DNA from: Mycobacterium attenuatum
GTDB lineage: Bacteria; Actinomycetota; Actinomycetes; Mycobacteriales; Mycobacteriaceae
Assembly (NCBI RefSeq): GCF_900566085.1
Contig: NZ_UPHT01000138.1
Coordinates: forward strand, 1-64,000
Length of the DNA stretch: 64,000 nt
Reading direction: 5' to 3'
The first letter of the stretch is position 1, and each line of letters begins with the position of its first letter. A model generated the notes under the pieces. It did no database searches and was not told the origin of the DNA. It saw only the letters and a program-made list of their open reading frames with translations. This document shows, piece by piece, positions 59,298-64,000 of this stretch. The position numbers and the translations under genes were made by a program.

Positions 59298-59342
59298 CAG
59301 CCGAATTCGGCTGAAAACGCCAAAATGGGCCCCGGAGGCCCA
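59298..59342 (-). terminator. Hairpin with U-tract in the tatD-rpfB interval, probable rpfB leader attenuator
   Basis: Read on the - strand, TGGGCC (59342-59337) pairs with GGCCCA (59331-59326) and is followed by TTTTGGCGTTTT, an intrinsic terminator pattern. A perfect 16-base palindrome CAGCCGAATTCGGCTG (59298-59313) follows. The hairpin lies 63 bases after the tatD stop and about 130 bases before the rpfB ATG. In M. tuberculosis the rpfB leader is reported to contain a terminator-based RNA switch; this looks like its counterpart, although it could simply end tatD. Confidence 0.6.
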
Positions 59343-59404
59343 CCCTTACGATCACAAGACGGTAACGAACCGATCAAGCCTGGGCAACTCCGGCGCGCCA
59401 GGTG

Positions 59405-60268
59405 CTAGGGCAATACACCCGAGATGTGACTCAGTTCATATGCCCGCAGAGCATTGCTGGTGGTGCCGTGGGCCACTTCCTCGGGTCGACGATCGACCAG
59501 TTCAGCCAGCGCCCGAACGGTATAGGGCAGGCAATACGGTTCGTTCGCCGCGCCGCGGTAGGGATGCGGGGTCAGAAACGGTGCGTCAGTTTCCACCAGG
59601 ATCTGCTCCAGCGGTATCTGCCGAACGGCTTCACGGAGCTCGCGCGCATTGCGAAAGGTCACAGTTCCAGAAAGACTCAGCAACCATCCGGCGGCCACAC
59701 ACTCGCGCGCCATCGCGCTGCCGGACGAGAAGCAGTGAAATATCACGGTGTCGGGTGCTCCCTCGGCCCGCAGCACGTCGAGCACTTCCTGGTCGGCCTG
59801 CCGATTGTGGATCATCAGCGGTTTGCCGGTGCGCTTGGCCAGATCGATATGCCACGCAAAAGCCTCGCGCTGCACGCAGGGCTGCGCACACCCGTCGAGG
59901 CGGCCCGGCCAATACAGATCCATGCCCGTCTCGCCGACGGCAACAACGCGCGGATGGGCCACGAGCTCGGTGATTTCGGCACGTGCGGCATCGGTGAGCG
60001 CGTCGGCGCGGGTGGGGTGCAGTGCCACCGCGGCGTAGACCCGCGGATCCCACTCGGCCGCCCGCACCACCCAGCGTGCCGAGTCCAGGTCGTCGGCGAT
60101 GGTGACCACCGCGCGCACCCCGACGGCTGCCGCCCGGTCGACGACCTCAGCCACGCCCCGGGCGTCGCGGGCGCCGCACGCATCGAGGTGGGTATGGGCA
60201 TCGATCAGCGGGGCCAACGGTTCCGGGGCGGGCGGTGCTGGTGGTTTGGCAGACCGGTTGGAGCTCAC
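59405..60268 (-). CDS. tatD: TatD-family metal-dependent deoxyribonuclease
   Basis: 287 residues from a GTG at 60268. Amidohydrolase-like TIM barrel with LIDAHTHLDACGA, AVGETGMDLYW, LMIHNRQAD, VIFHCFSSG and LVETDAPFLTPHPYRG, giving the two-metal His/Asp/Glu ligands. TatD enzymes are 3'-5' DNases that act in repair and DNA breakdown. It diverges from metS across 38 bases. Confidence 0.93.
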   Translation of the reverse strand: MSSNRSAKPPAPPAPEPLAPLIDAHTHLDACGARDARGVAEVVDRAAAVGVRAVVTIADDLDSARWVVRAAEWDPRVYAAVALHPTRADALTDAARAEITELVAHPRVVAVGETGMDLYWPGRLDGCAQPCVQREAFAWHIDLAKRTGKPLMIHNRQADQEVLDVLRAEGAPDTVIFHCFSSGSAMARECVAAGWLLSLSGTVTFRNARELREAVRQIPLEQILVETDAPFLTPHPYRGAANEPYCLPYTVRALAELVDRRPEEVAHGTTSNALRAYELSHISGVLP

Positions 60269-60274
60269 GCGCAC

Positions 60275-60280
60275 ACAATA
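60275..60280 (-). promoter_or_regulatory. Candidate -10 box of a leaderless tatD transcript
   Basis: On the - strand TATTGT is followed after six bases by the tatD GTG. The distance leaves no room for a Shine-Dalgarno, as in the many leaderless mRNAs of mycobacteria. Confidence 0.35.
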
Positions 60281-60306
60281 GGTCCACCCAATAGGGTGGA
60301 ATCCCG

Positions 60307-61869
60307 ATGAAGCCATTGCAGCCCTATTACGTCACCACCGCGATCGCATATCCCAACGCTGCGCCGCACGTGGGTCACGCGTACGAATACATCGCCACCG
60401 ACGCGATCGCCCGGTTCAAGCGGCTCGACGGCTTCGACGTGCGCTTTCTGACGGGTACCGACGAGCACGGCCTTAAGGTTGCGCAGGCCGCCACGGCCGC
60501 GGGCCTGCCGACCGCGCAGCTGGCCCGGCGCAATTCCGATGTCTTTCAGCGCATGCAGGAGGCACTGAACATCTCCTTCGACCGGTTCATCCGCACCACC
60601 GATCCCGACCACTATGCGGCATCCCAGCAGATCTGGCGCCGCATGGAAGCAGCCGGCGACATTTACCTGGACAACTACTCCGGCTGGTATTCGGTGCGCG
60701 ACGAGCGGTTTTTCGTCGAGTCGGAGACCCAACTCGTCGATGGCACCCGGATCGCCATCGAGACCGGCACCCCCGTGACCTGGACCGAGGAGCAGACCTA
60801 CTTCTTCCGGCTGTCGGCCTATGCCGACAAACTGCTGGCCCACTACCACGCTCACCCCGACTTCATCGCACCCGAGGTACGGCGTAACGAGGTGATCAGT
60901 TTCGTGTCCGGCGGCCTCAAAGACCTGTCGGTGTCGCGGACGTCGTTCAACTGGGGCGTGCCCGTGCCCGAGCATCCCGACCACGTCATGTACGTCTGGG
61001 TCGATGCTTTGACCAACTACCTGACTGGCGCCGGCTACCCCGATACCGGCTCGGAGTCGTTCTGCCGCTACTGGCCCGCCGACCTGCACATGATCGGCAA
61101 GGACATCATCAGGTTCCACGCCGTCTACTGGCCGGCCTTCCTGATGTCGGCGGGCATCGAGTTGCCGAAACGGGTGTTCGCCCATGGATTTCTGCACAAC
61201 CGCGGCGAGAAGATGAGCAAATCGCTGGGCAACACCATTGATCCGCTGACGCTCATCGACGCGTTCGGGGTAGATCAGGTCCGCTATTTCCTGTTGCGGG
61301 AGGTGCCGTTCGGCCAGGACGGCAGCTACAGCCAAGAGGCCATCATCACCCGGATCAACACCGACCTGGCCAACGAGCTGGGCAACCTGGCCCAGCGCTC
61401 GTTGTCGATGGTCGCCAAGAACCTGGGCGGGGTGGTGCCCGAACCCGGCGAGTTCTGTGATGCCGACACCGAGTTGTTGACGACGGCCGACGGGTTGTTG
61501 GAGCGGGTGCGCGCCCATTTCGAGCGCCAGGCAATGCACCTGGCGCTGGAGGCGATCTGGTTGATGCTCGGCGACGCCAACAAGTACTTTTCGACGCAGC
61601 AGCCGTGGGTGCTGCGCAAGAGCGAGTCGCCGGCCGACCAGGCCAGATTCCGCACCACGCTCTACACCACGTGCGAGGTGGTGCGCATCGCGGCGTTGCT
61701 GGTTCAGCCGGTCATGCCGGAGTCGGCTGCCACGATGCTGGACCTGCTGGGCCAACCCGAAGACCGGCGGGCGTTCGGCGCCGTCGGCACCCGGCTCGCG
61801 CCGGGGACCCAGCTGCCGCCTCCCACGGGGGTATTCCCGCGGTACCAGCCGCCTTCCGAAGTCGAGTGA
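60307..61869 (+). CDS. metS: Methionyl-tRNA synthetase
   Basis: 520 residues. Class I synthetase with the HIGH-type motif HVGHAYEYIATD, FLTGTDEHGLKV, the KMSKS loop EKMSKSLGNTID and WVDALTNYL. It lacks the C-terminal tRNA-binding domain found in longer forms, which is normal for mycobacterial MetS. It charges tRNA-Met. Divergent from tatD. Confidence 0.97.
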   Translation: MKPLQPYYVTTAIAYPNAAPHVGHAYEYIATDAIARFKRLDGFDVRFLTGTDEHGLKVAQAATAAGLPTAQLARRNSDVFQRMQEALNISFDRFIRTTDPDHYAASQQIWRRMEAAGDIYLDNYSGWYSVRDERFFVESETQLVDGTRIAIETGTPVTWTEEQTYFFRLSAYADKLLAHYHAHPDFIAPEVRRNEVISFVSGGLKDLSVSRTSFNWGVPVPEHPDHVMYVWVDALTNYLTGAGYPDTGSESFCRYWPADLHMIGKDIIRFHAVYWPAFLMSAGIELPKRVFAHGFLHNRGEKMSKSLGNTIDPLTLIDAFGVDQVRYFLLREVPFGQDGSYSQEAIITRINTDLANELGNLAQRSLSMVAKNLGGVVPEPGEFCDADTELLTTADGLLERVRAHFERQAMHLALEAIWLMLGDANKYFSTQQPWVLRKSESPADQARFRTTLYTTCEVVRIAALLVQPVMPESAATMLDLLGQPEDRRAFGAVGTRLAPGTQLPPPTGVFPRYQPPSEVE

Positions 61870-62119
61870 CGGGAATGACCCGGGCGCCCTGCCCAGAACC
61901 CGTCGGCAGCAGCGCGCCACGTCGATGCCAGATCCTAATTACAATGTGGGACAAGCGAATTCATTGGCATCTAACGTCGCGCCCGACTCGGCGCCGGCGC
62001 CGGCGACCCGCAACCAAACCGGGCTTCGCAACAAAAGCAGCGGCCACCGTTACCAACCTCGCAACGAACTCTGACTTACCGGAACCGCCCGGCCGACACT
62101 GCGCAATAGGCAATAATCA

Positions 62120-62530
62120 GTGGCTGTGGAGCGTCGACGAAACCGGCAAGCAAGCCAATCGCCGATGGTCGCACTGAATCAGTTGCCGGCGCTGGTCGTT
62201 CTCGAACGGATTCCGGTCCCCGTGCTCGCCACCGGAGCTGACGGCAGCATCCTGTTCACCAACTCCGCATTCGCCCAAATGGTGGGCCGCGAACCGGATG
62301 AGGTTTTGGCGCTGCGGTTCCACGAGATCTTCCACCAATGCCCGGATTCGGAATCCTCGGCGCTCTCCTTTGTCCATGCCCTGGCCAACATGGTCGTCGA
62401 GTTGGCCCACAAGGACGGATCGGTGGTGCGCGCGCTGATGAGCAGGTCGGCCGTGCGGCGCGTGGACGACAATTTTGCGCTCGCGGTGTTTCAGGATCTG
62501 ACTGAACAGCTATGGGAAGGGGAGCGCTGA
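62120..62530 (+). CDS. Small single-domain PAS protein
   Basis: 136 residues from a GTG (an ATG at 62165 is a possible alternative start). Almost the whole length is one PAS domain: IPVPVLATGADGSILFTNSA, FAQMVGREPDEVLAL, HKDGSVVRALMSRS and FALAVFQDLTEQ. There is no kinase, HTH or cyclase output domain, so it may sense a ligand or redox state and act through a partner. The 250 bases between metS and it show no other gene. Next come two TetR genes on the opposite strand. Confidence 0.75.
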   Translation: MAVERRRNRQASQSPMVALNQLPALVVLERIPVPVLATGADGSILFTNSAFAQMVGREPDEVLALRFHEIFHQCPDSESSALSFVHALANMVVELAHKDGSVVRALMSRSAVRRVDDNFALAVFQDLTEQLWEGER

Positions 62531-62602
62531 CTGGGTCGCTGGTGCTGCCGATACAGCCGGTGATGGAGCGCTGCTTGCCCGTCGAACGCCCGTCAAGGCG
62601 GA

Positions 62603-63268
62603 TCAGTGTCGACTGCGCATCGCCTCGCGAGCGAGGAATTCCCGGAAGTACGGCAGCGAGGTTTCAACCGTCATACCAGGTAGCAGGAGTCCCCAGAGTT
62701 GACCCAATCCCTCGACGGAGCTCTCGACCCGGGACCCGTCGGCGCCGGGTCCGGATAACGCATTGGATTGCAGGCGCATCCCGAACGTCGCGCCCACAAT
62801 CGACTCGCTGACCAGTTCGACGTCGACGTCGTCCCGGAGATCACCTTCGTCAATTGCACGCCGGGCCTGCTCGGCCATCTCCGCGACCCACGCGCTGAAG
62901 AAACGTGCAGCCGCGGCGTTGAATCCGGCGAGGACGGCGGTTAATTGCTCGGCCGCGCGGGCCACTTTGTCGACGCTCAGCAGGTGCGCGACGGCGAAGG
63001 TGCCATGAATCATGTTCTCCAGTGCGGGTGACGCCGACCCGCAAACGTTGCGAAATGCGCCGAGAAGCGCTTCGGACCCTTCCGCGATAATCGCCGAGGC
63101 CAGCGCTTCCTTGGAATCAAAGTGGTGATACAGGGCACCTTTGGTCATGCCCGTCCGATCGATGATCGTGGCCCACCCAGCGGCCGCGTATCCAACCTCG
63201 CCGAAGACGTCGACGGCGGCATCGAGGATCTTTCGCCGGGTTATCTCGGATCGAACCTGGCGTGCCAT
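62603..63268 (-). CDS. TetR regulator of the gamma-butyrolactone-receptor type
   Basis: 221 residues. The HTH RSEITRRKILDAAVDVFGEV, YAAAGWATIIDRTGMTKGAL, YHHFDSKEALASAII has the pattern of ScbR/ArpA-type receptors of Streptomyces. The C-terminal part is a helical ligand domain (FFSAWVAEMAEQARRAID). Which genes it controls is unknown. It lies 112 bases beyond a second similar regulator on the same strand. Confidence 0.87.
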   Translation of the reverse strand: MARQVRSEITRRKILDAAVDVFGEVGYAAAGWATIIDRTGMTKGALYHHFDSKEALASAIIAEGSEALLGAFRNVCGSASPALENMIHGTFAVAHLLSVDKVARAAEQLTAVLAGFNAAAARFFSAWVAEMAEQARRAIDEGDLRDDVDVELVSESIVGATFGMRLQSNALSGPGADGSRVESSVEGLGQLWGLLLPGMTVETSLPYFREFLAREAMRSRH

Positions 63269-63380
63269 CGCACTCGTACCTCCGCCAGTGCGGCGGATCG
63301 GATCGGACTCCGGGCCTCCGCATCTCGTACTTTCCTAGTCAGCGGGCGGGCCTTGACAGCCGCCATGGCTCTGAAGTTTG

Positions 63381-64000
63381 TCAATCGGGCGCCACCAGCG
63401 CCGTTGCCGAGCGGATGGCCAGCACGGTTCGCCGCGCGATGAATTGCGTGAAGTAGTCCACTCTGTCCGGCTGCGCGATTCCGCTCAGCACCAGCAACCA
63501 GCTCTTTTCCAGATCGCGAAGAAATCGCTCCGGCGCATCCAGGTCGCTGGCTTGCCGCAAACCCATGTAGATCGACGCGATCAGGCGGCCAACGTCTTGC
63601 GGGTCGCATCCTTCGGCCACGTCACCTTCGACGATCGCCCGCCGCGCCACACTCGCCAGCGCTTCGATCCAGCCGTCCAACAATTTCGTCTGCAGGCCTT
63701 CCGTTCGGCCGACCGAGCCGAGCAGATTTGAGGCTGCCCTCGCCATATCCTGACTGATGTCGCGGACCGCGAGCAGGTAGACGAAGTCGACCAGCGTTTC
63801 CAGACCGGAAAGCTGCCTGGCCAGCAATTCCTCGACGGCCACCCGACTCGCGGCGGTGTGGTGCGCGATGATGGCCACGGCCAGCGCGTATTTGGAACGG
63901 AAATGGAAATACATCGCGCCCTTGGTGAGCTGGGCGGCGGCGAGGATGTCGTCAAGTCCGACATCGTGGTAGGCGCGCCGGGCGAATTGATGCGCGGCAG
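63381..64000 (-). CDS. Second TetR regulator, cut by the window end
   Basis: The frame stays open to base 64000, so the N-terminus lies outside. The visible part begins in the HTH (FARRAYHDVGLDDILAAAQL, then TKGAMYFHFRSKYALAVAII) and continues through a full ligand-binding domain to a TGA near 63381. TKGAMYFHF and SKxALAxAII are typical of gamma-butyrolactone-receptor relatives. It resembles its neighbour (62603-63268) in the HTH but is not a close copy. The ATG at 63914 inside the HTH is not a sensible start. Confidence 0.87.
   Translation of the reverse strand, partial: AAHQFARRAYHDVGLDDILAAAQLTKGAMYFHFRSKYALAVAIIAHHTAASRVAVEELLARQLSGLETLVDFVYLLAVRDISQDMARAASNLLGSVGRTEGLQTKLLDGWIEALASVARRAIVEGDVAEGCDPQDVGRLIASIYMGLRQASDLDAPERFLRDLEKSWLLVLSGIAQPDRVDYFTQFIARRTVLAIRSATALVAPD

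Noticed and set aside
60265..61920. 551-codon frame on the - strand covering metS
   Set aside because: It spans exactly the highly conserved metS gene in antisense and has shadow-frame composition.

Overview
The window is chromosomal DNA from a slow-growing Mycobacterium that is related to, but not part of, the M. tuberculosis complex. The evidence is high GC content, a PPE gene beside an ESAT-6-like gene, trcRS, rpfB-ksgA-ispE, lpqT and lpqU, a gene order that can be laid over the M. tuberculosis Rv1037c to Rv1007c interval from memory, and protein sequences that match those orthologues closely. The species cannot be fixed from the window; a member of the M. kansasii group or a similar slow grower would fit.

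Left part (1-12.5 kb): the tail of an EsxI-type WXG100 protein converges on a PPE-SVP gene across a perfect 17-bp hairpin. The TrcR/TrcS two-component system follows. Next comes a collinear potassium-uptake operon: a 25-codon membrane microORF, kdpF, kdpA, kdpB, kdpC, then the kdpD sensor and kdpE regulator, all on the + strand. In M. tuberculosis kdpFABC runs opposite to kdpDE, so this segment is inverted between the two lineages. KdpC carries an insert of roughly 130 residues with four cysteines.

Middle part (12.6-35.7 kb): seven genes, all on the - strand, are inserted exactly where kdpE and ppx are neighbours in M. tuberculosis. In transcription order they encode a GMC oxidoreductase, an aldo/keto reductase, a stand-alone fatty acyl-AMP ligase (FAAL), a reducing polyketide synthase (ACP-KS-AT-DH-ER-KR-ACP), an NRPS module fused to two ketosynthase-III-like domains (C-A-PCP-KASIII-KASIII), a GT1 glycosyltransferase, and a second multidomain enzyme (FAAL-ACP-KS-pseudoAT-ACP). 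This is the most interesting content of the window. It looks like an assembly line for a glycosylated lipid that contains an amino acid (predicted serine), has two separate fatty-acid entry points, and has an unusual Claisen-type or release step. No thioesterase, PapA acyltransferase, MmpL exporter or phosphopantetheinyl transferase is encoded in it.

Right part (35.9-64 kb): conserved mycobacterial housekeeping genes. On the - strand are ppx, a DUF501 gene, a FtsB/DivIC-type gene, eno, lpqU, mazG and mfd. Then come tRNA-Gln, glmU, prsA, lpqT, rplY and pth on the + strand, pks16-type FAAL, ispE, ksgA, rpfB and tatD on the - strand, and metS on the + strand. Compared with M. tuberculosis there are small extra genes: a PLP decarboxylase between mfd and the Rv1019-type TetR, an ArsC-like gene between prsA and lpqT, and a tandem DUF302 lipoprotein between pth and pks16. 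The window ends with a lone PAS-domain protein and two neighbouring TetR regulators of the gamma-butyrolactone-receptor type, the second cut by the window edge.

Orthologue names and comparisons with M. tuberculosis come from memory of those sequences, not from a search. Start codons were chosen by ribosome-binding site, overlap with the upstream gene, and remembered orthologue N-termini.
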